This document shows, one piece after another, positions 16,794 to 23,642 of a stretch of DNA of 40,791 bases. Both the position numbers and the translations under genes were made by a program. The notes below the pieces were generated by a model. That model was not told the origin of the DNA. It did not search any database and saw only the letters and a program-made list of their open reading frames with translations. Numbering within the stretch: position 1 is the stretch's first letter; each line of letters opens with the position of its first letter. The DNA is from Candidatus Dormiibacter spiritus (lineage in GTDB: Bacteria; Chloroflexota; Dormibacteria; Dormibacterales; Dormibacteraceae): contig QHBT01000026.1 of assembly GCA_003244185.1 (NCBI GenBank), forward strand, positions 1-40,791, written 5' to 3'.

Positions 16794-17060
16794 TTAGGGC
16801 CAGCTCTTGTTTCCAGGCGGGGGCTGTCCGGCCCAATACGGCGTAGACACTCAGCGGAGTCCTAGTTGGACGTCGGCTCGACAGGCCGGGTTTATCCCGG
16901 CCGGTACACGACGACTGTGTCCACGCCGGACGCCGGGTTCACTGTGGCCGTCCGGCCCCGAGAGCGCCGTGCGTCCCGCACTCACCGGGAGGGGTTCCGG
17001 AAGGGGAGGCCTGCCTCCCCTTGCCCGTTTCTGGAAGGGGAGGCCCGCCTCCCCTTGCCC
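16794..17060. other. Intergenic region upstream of the lipoprotein gene, with hairpins
   Basis: No gene is seen in these 267 bp between two minus-strand genes. The half next to the DUF4388 gene holds the duplicated hairpin listed separately. A further perfect inverted repeat at 16884-16902 has 7-bp arms (GGCCGGG and CCCGGCC) around TTTAT and lies about 90 bp upstream of the lipoprotein start. It could be a terminator or a regulatory structure. Confidence 0.5.
17001..17056 (-). terminator. Tandem duplicated hairpins downstream of the DUF4388 gene
   Basis: Two nearly identical hairpins occur 34 bp apart, at 17001-17022 and 17035-17056. Each has 9-bp arms AAGGGGAGG and CCTCCCCTT around a 4-nt loop (CCTG or CCCG). 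They start 5 bp beyond the stop codon of the DUF4388 gene, the usual place for a transcription terminator. There is no long U-tract. Confidence 0.6.
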
Positions 17061-18758
17061 TCAAGCGGGATAGCTCTGGAGTTTGGCCCGCAGCTCGTTG
17101 GCGAGGCTCTCCAGCCGCGCGGTGTCCACAAAGAGGATCGACACCTGAGGAATCTCATCGATCGCCGTTTCCAAGCCTGAGCGCGATTTCTCGGCGTTCG
17201 CCAACAGATCCTTGATCTTGCGCGAGCGGTTTCCCAGTGCTTCCTCGGTCATCTGAATCAAATCGCCCGTCACTTCCTCGTAGGAAGTGCCGCCGGTGGC
17301 CGTTTGGCCCTGCTCGTGTCGGGGCCACGCAGTGGATTGGGCGGCAGCTGGTTGGGCATAGGCGGGCTGCTGGTGGCTCGGCGCCTCCTGCGGCGCGGGT
17401 TCCGGCTGGCGCGGCGCCGAGTAGGCGGCCACCGGCTGGGGCTCCGGCGCGCGCTGGGCGGGGCTCGCCGGCGGGTACTGCCGGGACCGGCCACCGGAAG
17501 TCGCCGGCGGCGGCTGAGGCGCCGCCCCCGAAGGCTGGCCAAAGTTCTGGCCGCCCTGCCGCTGGCCCACCACTTGGGAGAGGTCCAGCGGCGGCCTGCG
17601 TTCGTCAGCGGCTGCCTTGACCTCGATCATGGCGTTGGGGTCCTCACAAAGCGCGAGTACGCCATCGGTGCTGTTGGCCACCTGCCGAGCGGTGCTGGTG
17701 TAGGCACCCGCGAGGCGACCCTCATCGAGGATGATGACACCTGTGGCGGCCGGGGAGCGAACCATCAGGCTGCCGGTCAGCTGGCGCTCCTCCAGGAAGC
17801 GGAGAAAGGCGTGCATATCAACCCAGCCGGCATAGAGCTGGGTGTAGACCGACTGCGCCACAGTGACGTGGTAGAGGCCGTCCACGAGATCGGGCGCGAG
17901 CGCCACGACGTCGAGCACTCCCTGACCGCGGCCGACCTCCTGGGCGAAATGGCCCAGGGCCTCGGTGCCCAGCTCAGCGCTGTCCTGGCCCCCGTCGTAG
18001 ACAGCTTCGAGAGCCGTGCCTTCGCGGAAGTAGATGAGGCCCGTGGCGTTGTCGGCCAGCAGGCGGACGTAGCCTGTGTAACCCTCCCGCTCGAGGGTGG
18101 TGAGCAAGCGAGGAAAGTCGACAAAAGAGGTTTTCAGCGAGTCATACATGAGATCGCCGTTGGGCACCGGGATGGGCTCGCGGCCGTGCTTGGGAACGGG
18201 CCGGAACTTCAAGCCCCGACGGATCTCGGGCGGCGCTTCTGGCTCGGCTTCCGGTCCCCGCGATCGCTGCTGCTCGTGGGACTGGGCAGGCCGCTGGTAG
18301 GGCTGCTCGGAGCGCCGGTCGTACTGCTGCTGAGGCTGGGGGCCCTGAGCGGCTTGCGCGGGCTGTGACTCCTGCGGTTGAGCGCCGGGCGGACTCCAGG
18401 CCTGCGGGCGGCCGCCATTCGGTCCGGCCGGCGCCTGCCCCTGGCTCTCCGAGTTGGCCCGGGCGATCAGATCAGGGATGGAGGCGCGGACCGATTCGTC
18501 CGGGGGCAGCTTTGCTTTTGCGTCGAAATCAAACTCGCCCGACGACCACGCCAGGGCCTGAACGACTGCGTCATCACCGGCCCCACCGCCCCCCACAGCA
18601 TGGAATAGATGACCGAAGAGGAAGTAGAGCGAGGTGGCTTGCTGGCCATCCTGGCGCAGCGTGAGGGTGCCCGTGGCGCGCTCGTTCTGCGCCGCTTCCA
18701 ACAATCTTCTCAGCCGGGTTTCGGTAAGTGAGCCTCTGGCCTCCAAGGCGTTCTCCAT
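17061..18758 (-). CDS. DUF4388-domain protein with proline/glutamine-rich linkers
   Basis: The 565-aa protein begins with a DUF4388 domain (residues about 6-95: GTLTLRQDGQQATSLYFLFG, then HAVGGG), a domain found in PatA-like and other bacterial signalling proteins. A Gln/Pro-rich disordered linker follows (about 105-175). A second domain at about 200-390 contains FVDFPRLLTTLEREGYTGYV, FREGTALEAVYDGG and DEGRLAGAYTS, resembling a repeat of the same fold. A second disordered Pro/Ala/Gln linker leads to a C-terminal helical region of about 75 residues. No signal peptide or membrane helix is present, so it is cytoplasmic. The role is unknown, perhaps a scaffold. The start is ATG, immediately after a leader hairpin. 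Confidence 0.75.
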   Translation of the reverse strand: MENALEARGSLTETRLRRLLEAAQNERATGTLTLRQDGQQATSLYFLFGHLFHAVGGGGAGDDAVVQALAWSSGEFDFDAKAKLPPDESVRASIPDLIARANSESQGQAPAGPNGGRPQAWSPPGAQPQESQPAQAAQGPQPQQQYDRRSEQPYQRPAQSHEQQRSRGPEAEPEAPPEIRRGLKFRPVPKHGREPIPVPNGDLMYDSLKTSFVDFPRLLTTLEREGYTGYVRLLADNATGLIYFREGTALEAVYDGGQDSAELGTEALGHFAQEVGRGQGVLDVVALAPDLVDGLYHVTVAQSVYTQLYAGWVDMHAFLRFLEERQLTGSLMVRSPAATGVIILDEGRLAGAYTSTARQVANSTDGVLALCEDPNAMIEVKAAADERRPPLDLSQVVGQRQGGQNFGQPSGAAPQPPPATSGGRSRQYPPASPAQRAPEPQPVAAYSAPRQPEPAPQEAPSHQQPAYAQPAAAQSTAWPRHEQGQTATGGTSYEEVTGDLIQMTEEALGNRSRKIKDLLANAEKSRSGLETAIDEIPQVSILFVDTARLESLANELRAKLQSYPA

Positions 18759-18759
18759 C

Positions 18760-18777
18760 GCGTCGCTAAAACGACGC
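18760..18777 (-). promoter_or_regulatory. Leader hairpin abutting the DUF4388 start codon
   Basis: An inverted repeat with 6-bp arms (GCGTCG and CGACGC) and a 6-nt loop ends one base before the ATG of the DUF4388 gene. No Shine-Dalgarno sequence is visible between it and the start, so folding could restrict ribosome access. A function is inferred from position only. Confidence 0.4.
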
Positions 18778-18843
18778 CTTTAAGTTCAATGGGCTTATCG
18801 CTCATCACTAATGCGGAAACGAATCCAGCCCCAAGCGACACGT

Positions 18844-18850
18844 TAGTATA
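18844..18850. promoter_or_regulatory. Overlapping -10-like elements between divergent genes
   Basis: On the minus strand 18845-18850 reads TATACT, a good -10 for the DUF4388 gene with a leader of about 80 nt. On the plus strand 18844-18849 reads TAGTAT, which fits the TANNNT pattern and faces the phosphatase gene. The rest of this 212-bp divergent region (18759-18970) has no visible gene. Confidence 0.45.
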
Positions 18851-18970
18851 AGTCCCTCACATGTTCTTTGAGCCGGTCCGCGCCTATCGATCAGCGCCGG
18901 CCGGTGATCTGCGGCCCTGAGCCAGCCGCTCGGCCGCCTCCGCGGCGGTGCGGATGACGCCGCGACGCGA

Positions 18971-19567
18971 GTGCTTCTACTCCGCCACGGTGAGTCCACC
19001 TGGAACGCCGACCATCGCGTGCAGGGGCAGCTCGATCCGCCCCTCTCGCCGCTGGGACGAGAGCAGTCAACGAAGCTGGCCGCCCGGCTGGCGCGGGAGC
19101 CCATCGCGGCTCTCTATGCGAGCGACCTGACCCGAGCCGCGGAGACCGCCCGCCCCCTGGCCGCGGCGCTCGGCTGCGAGATCCGGTTCTGTCAGGACCT
19201 GCGCGAGATAGCACTGGGCGAGTGGGAGGGCAGGACGAGCGCAGAGCTGGCTCGGGAGTATCCCGAGCTCTGGCGGCGCTGGCAGCAAGAGCCCGATTGG
19301 GATCTGGCGCCAGGCGGCGAGGCCGCTGAGGCTTTCGGCGCTCGGACCGGCAGGGCGTTCGAAGCCGTGACCGGCGCTCACCCTGGCCAGCTCATTGCCT
19401 GTGTGACTCACGGCGGCGTCATTCAGGCGCTCCTGCGGCGGGTGCTGGGTCAGAGCCTGCACGGCTGGTTCCACTTCCGCATTGGCAACGCCTCTCTGAC
19501 CCGGCTTGACTATCGCGCAGGCCGGGTGACGGTGGCCGGCGTCAACGACGTCTGCCACCTGAGATGA
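18971..19567 (+). CDS. Histidine phosphatase / phosphoglycerate-mutase-like protein
   Basis: The 198-aa protein has the family signature LLLRHGESTWNADHRVQGQL with catalytic His6 in RHGE. The second catalytic histidine is in CVTHGGVIQALL, and the acid residue lies in IALGEWEGRTSAE. The length suits cofactor-independent-type phosphatases such as GpmB, CobC or PhoE; the true substrate cannot be told. The GTG start gives a very short first strand, and the upstream frame has no nearby ATG, GTG or TTG. Its TGA overlaps the ATG of the FemX-like gene (ATGA), so the two are co-translated. Confidence 0.85.
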   Translation: MLLLRHGESTWNADHRVQGQLDPPLSPLGREQSTKLAARLAREPIAALYASDLTRAAETARPLAAALGCEIRFCQDLREIALGEWEGRTSAELAREYPELWRRWQQEPDWDLAPGGEAAEAFGARTGRAFEAVTGAHPGQLIACVTHGGVIQALLRRVLGQSLHGWFHFRIGNASLTRLDYRAGRVTVAGVNDVCHLR

Positions 19568-20535
19568 ACGCGGCGCGGCAGCACCAGGTCGCCTGGGACG
19601 CCGGCCTGGCGGACCTGGTCCAGCCGCCGCCGCTGCTCCAGTCCTGGGGCCACGGTGAGGTGCAGGCTAAAGAGGGCTGGCGGGTGAAACGCCTCAACCT
19701 GCCCCAAGGCCACGCTTCAGTGCTGCTCCAGGGCCGGTGGCCCTTCGCCCGCGCCTACGTGCCGCGGGGTCCGGTGCCGACCAGCGAGGCGGCGTTGGGC
19801 GCACTCGTGACCTGGGCTCGCAATTCCGGCTTGGCACGGCTCCGCGTGGAGCCGGAGGCGCCCAAAGAGCTCGGTCCAGTTCTTCGCCGGCTGGATTTCC
19901 AGCCCAGCCAGGCGATCCAGCCGAAGCACACGCTCATCGTGCCGCTGGCCTCGGACGAGATCATGCTCGCCGCCATGAAGCCCAAGCATCGCTACAACAT
20001 CCGGCTCGCCCTGAAGCGGGGAGTGTGCGTGGAAGAGGGCGAGGAGGTGGAGGAACTCCACAGGCAATCTCAGGCGACCGCTGTCAGGCAGGGCATAACG
20101 CTTCTCTCCACCGCCCAGTACCGGGCGCGGTTGGCCCAGCTGGCCTGGTGCCGCACCTACGTGGCGCGCCACCAGGGCCGGCCGCTGGCGGCCATTCTGG
20201 TCGCGCACTTCGGGGGCCGGGCCTACTACCTCTTCGGCGGCTCCTCGGGGGAACAGCGCGAACTGCAAGCGACCTACGCCTTGCAGTGGGCGGCCATGCG
20301 CGCCGCTCGCGTGGCCGGCTGTCGCGACTACGACCTCTGGGGCATCCCGCCGGAGCCGGATCCAGGCCACCCGTGGTTCGGCCTCTGGCAGTTCAAGACA
20401 GGCTTCGGCGGCCGGCCGACGGAATACTGCGGGGCCTGGGATCTGGAGCTGTCCAGATGGCGAACCAGAGTCGCCGGTATCCCCGGCCAACTCGCCGGAA
20501 GAGCACGCCGAATCTTTACACGCCAGGCGTTGTAG
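19564..20535 (+). CDS. FemABX-family aminoacyltransferase (peptidoglycan bridge type)
   Basis: Fem proteins transfer amino acids from aminoacyl-tRNA to lipid II to build the interpeptide bridge. This 323-aa protein shows the double GNAT-like layout. FARAYVPRGPV and a strand-helix unit near LRVEPEAPKELGPVLRRLDF form the first half. HTLIVPLASDEIMLAAMKPKHRYNIRLALKRGV is the conserved central motif (basic KxKxRYNIRxAxKxGV). YYLFGGSSGEQRELQATYALQWAAM and YDLWGIPP form the second half. It is coupled to the preceding phosphatase gene. The identity of the transferred amino acid is unknown, but a bridge-forming enzyme fits a wall with a diamino acid at position 3. Confidence 0.85.
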   Translation: MNAARQHQVAWDAGLADLVQPPPLLQSWGHGEVQAKEGWRVKRLNLPQGHASVLLQGRWPFARAYVPRGPVPTSEAALGALVTWARNSGLARLRVEPEAPKELGPVLRRLDFQPSQAIQPKHTLIVPLASDEIMLAAMKPKHRYNIRLALKRGVCVEEGEEVEELHRQSQATAVRQGITLLSTAQYRARLAQLAWCRTYVARHQGRPLAAILVAHFGGRAYYLFGGSSGEQRELQATYALQWAAMRAARVAGCRDYDLWGIPPEPDPGHPWFGLWQFKTGFGGRPTEYCGAWDLELSRWRTRVAGIPGQLAGRARRIFTRQAL

Positions 20536-20553
20536 ACCGCGCCTGCCGGCGCC

Positions 20554-20559
20554 TAGGCT
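20554..20559 (+). promoter_or_regulatory. Leaderless-type -10 element TAGGCT
   Basis: TAGGCT matches TANNNT and is followed by exactly 6 nt and then the ATG of the response-regulator-like gene. Transcription would begin at or next to the start codon. No Shine-Dalgarno sequence is present. It lies in the 30 bp after the FemX-like gene and gives the regulator its own promoter. Confidence 0.6.
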
Positions 20560-20565
20560 GCCGGC

Positions 20566-21273
20566 ATGGCTCCAGCAGTGATTCTCCTCACCGGCCTCGA
20601 TTCCCGGGCCGAACGCGATCTCCAGTTTCGCTTGGCGGCTCGGGGTCACAGGCCGATCGCAACCGCCAACGGCCGAGCGACGCTGCGGGAAGTCACTGCA
20701 GCGAGGGCGGCAGTGGTGAGCGGACCGCCGGGCAGGATCCAGGCTCTCCACGCAGCGGCGCCCTGGCTGATCCTGCTGGCCCTGTGCGCAAGCCCTGAGG
20801 CTGCGCTGGCGGCGCTCGCAGTCGGTGCTGAGCAGACCTTCCCATCGACCGCCACCGCGCAGGTGGTGGCGGGGCTCGAGCTGAGCCTGGAGAGGCAGCG
20901 CCCGCGGCTTCTCAGCCAGCCTGCGAAGGACCTCTGCTGCGGCGACCTGGTCATCGATGCCCGCCGGCAGCACGTGGCTCGAGGCGGCCGCCCGCTGCAT
21001 CTCACGTCAGCGGAATTAGCGCTGCTGCTCTGCCTGCTGGGCGCGGCAGGGCGACCGGTCAGCCGGGAGCGGATCCTCGAACACCTGGGGGCTGCGGCGG
21101 GCTTCGACTCCGAGTCGCGGCTGGTGGATGTCCACGTTCGCAACCTGCGCAAGAAGATCGAGGTGGAGCCAGCCCTGCCGGACCTGGTGCTGTCAGTGCC
21201 TGGGATCGGCTATCGCTTGCGGGGGGATCCCGTCGTGAGCGGCGCCGGCGACGGCTCGGGCAGCGCGGCGTAG
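20566..21273 (+). CDS. OmpR-type response regulator with degenerate receiver domain
   Basis: The C-terminal half (about 128-225) is a winged helix of the OmpR/PhoB type: GDLVIDARRQHVARGGRPLH, LTSAELALLLCLL, RERILEHLG and VDVHVRNLRKKIE, ending in SVPGIGYRLRG. The N-terminal half has the length of a receiver domain, but the phospho-acceptor aspartate is replaced (RAAVVSGPPGR where a DLVLLD-like motif is expected). The acidic pair and the conserved Lys-Pro are also absent. It is therefore a phosphorylation-independent regulator by inference. No histidine kinase is nearby. The final 64 bp overlap the convergent glycosyltransferase. Confidence 0.8.
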   Translation: MAPAVILLTGLDSRAERDLQFRLAARGHRPIATANGRATLREVTAARAAVVSGPPGRIQALHAAAPWLILLALCASPEAALAALAVGAEQTFPSTATAQVVAGLELSLERQRPRLLSQPAKDLCCGDLVIDARRQHVARGGRPLHLTSAELALLLCLLGAAGRPVSRERILEHLGAAAGFDSESRLVDVHVRNLRKKIEVEPALPDLVLSVPGIGYRLRGDPVVSGAGDGSGSAA

Positions 21274-22349
21274 AGTTGGAGCAGGCCTTTCAGGTTGGCG
21301 GCCAGGGAATAGCGCTGGACAGCACGCTCTCGCGCCAGCTGCCCCAGCTGTTCGGTCAGGTGGGGAAGCTCGATCAGCATCCTGATGACCCCGCCGAGCT
21401 CGGCCTCGAGGCTGTTCGGGTCGAGCACAATGCCGGCGCCCCGCAGGGCCTCGCCGTCGCTGCCCACATCAGTGGCCACAGTGGTGACGCCGCAGGCCAT
21501 CGCTTCCAGCATGGCAAGGGAAAGTCCCTCCACGCTGGAGGGAAGAAAGAATGCGTCCGAGCCGCGCAGGATGTCGATCCGCGCCCGCTCGTCGGTAACC
21601 ACGCCCAGGAATCTGACGCGCGGGTCCCGGAAGCGCCGTTCCAGCTTTCTCCGCTCGACGCCGCCGCCCACCACCACCAGCCGGTGGTCAGGTGGCGGCT
21701 CCGCGTCCAGAAAGGAGGAGAGCAGCACGTCGACATTCTTTTCCGGATCGAGGCGGCCGACGTAGCTGTAGAGGCGCCGGCAGCCAAAGGTCTCCAGCGC
21801 CTGGCTGGGACCCGGTGAGTAGCGATCGATGTCGACGCCATTGGGCAGGACGTGGATGACCCTGGGCGGCACGCCGAGACCGCTCAGGATCTCCTTCTGA
21901 GCCTGGCTGAAAATGATCACCGCGTCGCATTCCGCCAGAGCCGGCGAATAGAGGCGGTAGACCGCGGAGGAGATGCCGCGCCAGACGGAGAGCCGCGTGT
22001 CAAAGGGCGCGTGGAACGTCGCCACTATCGGAATGCCCAGTCGGTGGCAGAGGCGGGGCAGGTTGAAATCGAGGCTGGAAAAGGAGAGGGAGACGTGGAC
22101 CAGGTCCACCTCGTGCCGGGTGAGCAGCTCGGCCAGTCTTCGCCGCGAGCCAGGCGGAGCGATCACCAGCCGATGGGAAAGCCTGAGCGACTCCAGCGCG
22201 ATCGAGGCGCCGTCGACCAGCTCCCGCTCGTGGTGAAGGAAGAGAACCTCGACGCCGCTCTGCTCCAGCGCGCTGGTGATCTGCCGCGAGTAGGTGATCA
22301 GGCCGTCGGCGCCAGTACTGGAGCGGTGGCCGAGCCAGGCGATTCTCAC
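21210..22349 (-). CDS. GT4-family glycosyltransferase
   Basis: This is a 379-aa GT-B fold enzyme of the GT4 family. The N-terminal RIAWLGHRSSTGADGLITYS contains a glycine-rich acceptor-side loop. The donor side shows VLPNGVDIDRYSPG, YSYVGRLDPEKNVDVLLSSF and FFLPSSVEGLSLAMLEAMAC with the E-x7-E motif, then GVTTVATDVGSDGEAL. It resembles diacylglycerol and phosphatidylinositol glycosyltransferases of Gram-positive bacteria, but the acceptor is unknown. It starts with GTG. TACTGT at 22414-22419 on the minus strand is a possible -10, giving a leader of about 60 nt. Confidence 0.85.
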   Translation of the reverse strand: MRIAWLGHRSSTGADGLITYSRQITSALEQSGVEVLFLHHERELVDGASIALESLRLSHRLVIAPPGSRRRLAELLTRHEVDLVHVSLSFSSLDFNLPRLCHRLGIPIVATFHAPFDTRLSVWRGISSAVYRLYSPALAECDAVIIFSQAQKEILSGLGVPPRVIHVLPNGVDIDRYSPGPSQALETFGCRRLYSYVGRLDPEKNVDVLLSSFLDAEPPPDHRLVVVGGGVERRKLERRFRDPRVRFLGVVTDERARIDILRGSDAFFLPSSVEGLSLAMLEAMACGVTTVATDVGSDGEALRGAGIVLDPNSLEAELGGVIRMLIELPHLTEQLGQLARERAVQRYSLAANLKGLLQLYAALPEPSPAPLTTGSPRKR

Positions 22350-22433
22350 GCCGCCGTCAGCCCCTGATCGAGCGCCTCAACCCCCCCAACCTTCTGGTGC
22401 TCGCTCACTTGTGACAGTATGTGCTGGCGTCGT

Positions 22434-22847
22434 TCAGCCGGCCGGTGCCGGAACGCCAAGCTCTCGCAGAGAGCGCAGGATGAACTCTCGTTCCCGCAGT
22501 CGGGGATGGGGGATCTGCAGGTCAGCCTCGGCGATCTGCTCGCTGCCGAAGAGAAGGATGTCCACGTCGATCTCGCGAGGTCCCCAAGGGTAGGTTCGAC
22601 TTCGTCCGAGCTGTGCCTCAACTGCCTGGGCCAGAACGAGCAGGCTGCGCGCGTCAGTCCGCCACTCCACCTCCAACACCTGGTTCAAGAAGGTTGGCTG
22701 CTCCCGCACACCCCAAGGCTCCGTCTGGATAACGCTGCTGGCCCGCAGGATCAGAGCGCCGCCTTCGCCGAGCAGCCGCCGAGCCTCGGCCAGGTTTTCT
22801 GCCCGGTTGCCCAGGTTGGAGCCAAGGCCAAGATAGGCGACAGTCAA
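22434..22847 (-). CDS. folK: 2-amino-4-hydroxy-6-hydroxymethyldihydropteridine diphosphokinase
   Basis: FolK transfers pyrophosphate from ATP to hydroxymethyl-dihydropterin in folate synthesis. The signature is clear: YLGLGSNLGNRAENL at the N-terminus, QTEPWGVREQPTFLNQVLEV in the middle, and WGPREIDVDILLFG followed by IPHPRLREREFIL. The 137 aa are slightly shorter than usual (about 160), with truncation only at the C-terminus. The TTG start overlaps the folP stop (TTGA), so translation is coupled to folP. folB is not adjacent. Confidence 0.94.
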   Translation of the reverse strand: MTVAYLGLGSNLGNRAENLAEARRLLGEGGALILRASSVIQTEPWGVREQPTFLNQVLEVEWRTDARSLLVLAQAVEAQLGRSRTYPWGPREIDVDILLFGSEQIAEADLQIPHPRLREREFILRSLRELGVPAPAG

Positions 22848-23632
22848 GGCTGGCGGAGCGCCTCAGCCACCCGGACGACTGCCACCATCTCCTTCACGTC
22901 ATGGACGCGGACCATGCCCACGCCGCGCAGCACGCCGGCGGCGACGGTGGCAGCTGTGCCCCACGCTCGCATCGGCAGTGGTTGGCCGAAGACGCGCTCC
23001 AAGAAGGACTTGCGGGAGGTGCCGAGCAGGATCGGCTGCCCCAGCTCGTGAAGCTCCGCCAAGCGGCGCAGCACCTCGACGTTGTGAAGAGCCAGCTTGC
23101 CGAAGCCGATCCCGGGATCGACCCAGGTGCGCTCGCGCGGCTGGCCCGCCGCCAGCGCCAGAGCAAGTGATTGCCGCAGGCTGCGCTTGATCTCGGCCAT
23201 CAGGTCTTGCCCGTAGTGCGTCCCCTCCTGGTTGTGCATGACAACAAGTTCGGCACGGTGCTGAGCCGCGAGCGCCGCCAGCTCCGGCGAACGCTGGAGG
23301 CCCCAGACGTCGTTGACCATGCGGGCGCCTACCTGCAGCGCCGCCGCGGCGACCGCCCGCTTGGTGGTGTCGATGGAAACCTTGAGGTTGCGGCCGGCAA
23401 GAGCCTCGACGACGGGGAGTACGCGCCGCATCTCCTCCTCGTCGGTGACCGGTTGGTGGCCGGGCCGGGTGGATTCACCACCAACGTCGAGGATGTCGGC
23501 TCCCTCGCGCGCCAGCGCCAGTCCGCGGGCCACGGCAGCCTCGGCCGCCATGATGCCGTCGCCGCTGAAGGAGTCTGGGGTCACGTTGACGATGCCCATG
23601 ACCAGCACTCGTTCCGGGCTCATAGCGTTCAC
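22844..23632 (-). CDS. folP: Dihydropteroate synthase
   Basis: FolP condenses the pterin pyrophosphate with p-aminobenzoate, the step blocked by sulfonamides. It has the two family signatures: VMGIVNVTPDSFSGDG, then ADILDVGGESTRPG. SIDTTKR, MVNDVWG, DPGIGFGK, LLGTSRKSFLERV and the final RVHDVKEM are also present. It has 262 aa from GTG 23632; an in-frame ATG at 23623 is equally plausible and has an AT-rich TATAAG just upstream. Its start is only 10 bp from the divergent murE start, so any promoter must overlap one of the coding regions. Confidence 0.96.
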   Translation of the reverse strand: MNAMSPERVLVMGIVNVTPDSFSGDGIMAAEAAVARGLALAREGADILDVGGESTRPGHQPVTDEEEMRRVLPVVEALAGRNLKVSIDTTKRAVAAAALQVGARMVNDVWGLQRSPELAALAAQHRAELVVMHNQEGTHYGQDLMAEIKRSLRQSLALALAAGQPRERTWVDPGIGFGKLALHNVEVLRRLAELHELGQPILLGTSRKSFLERVFGQPLPMRAWGTAATVAAGVLRGVGMVRVHDVKEMVAVVRVAEALRQP

Positions 23633-23642
23633 TTATAGACCG

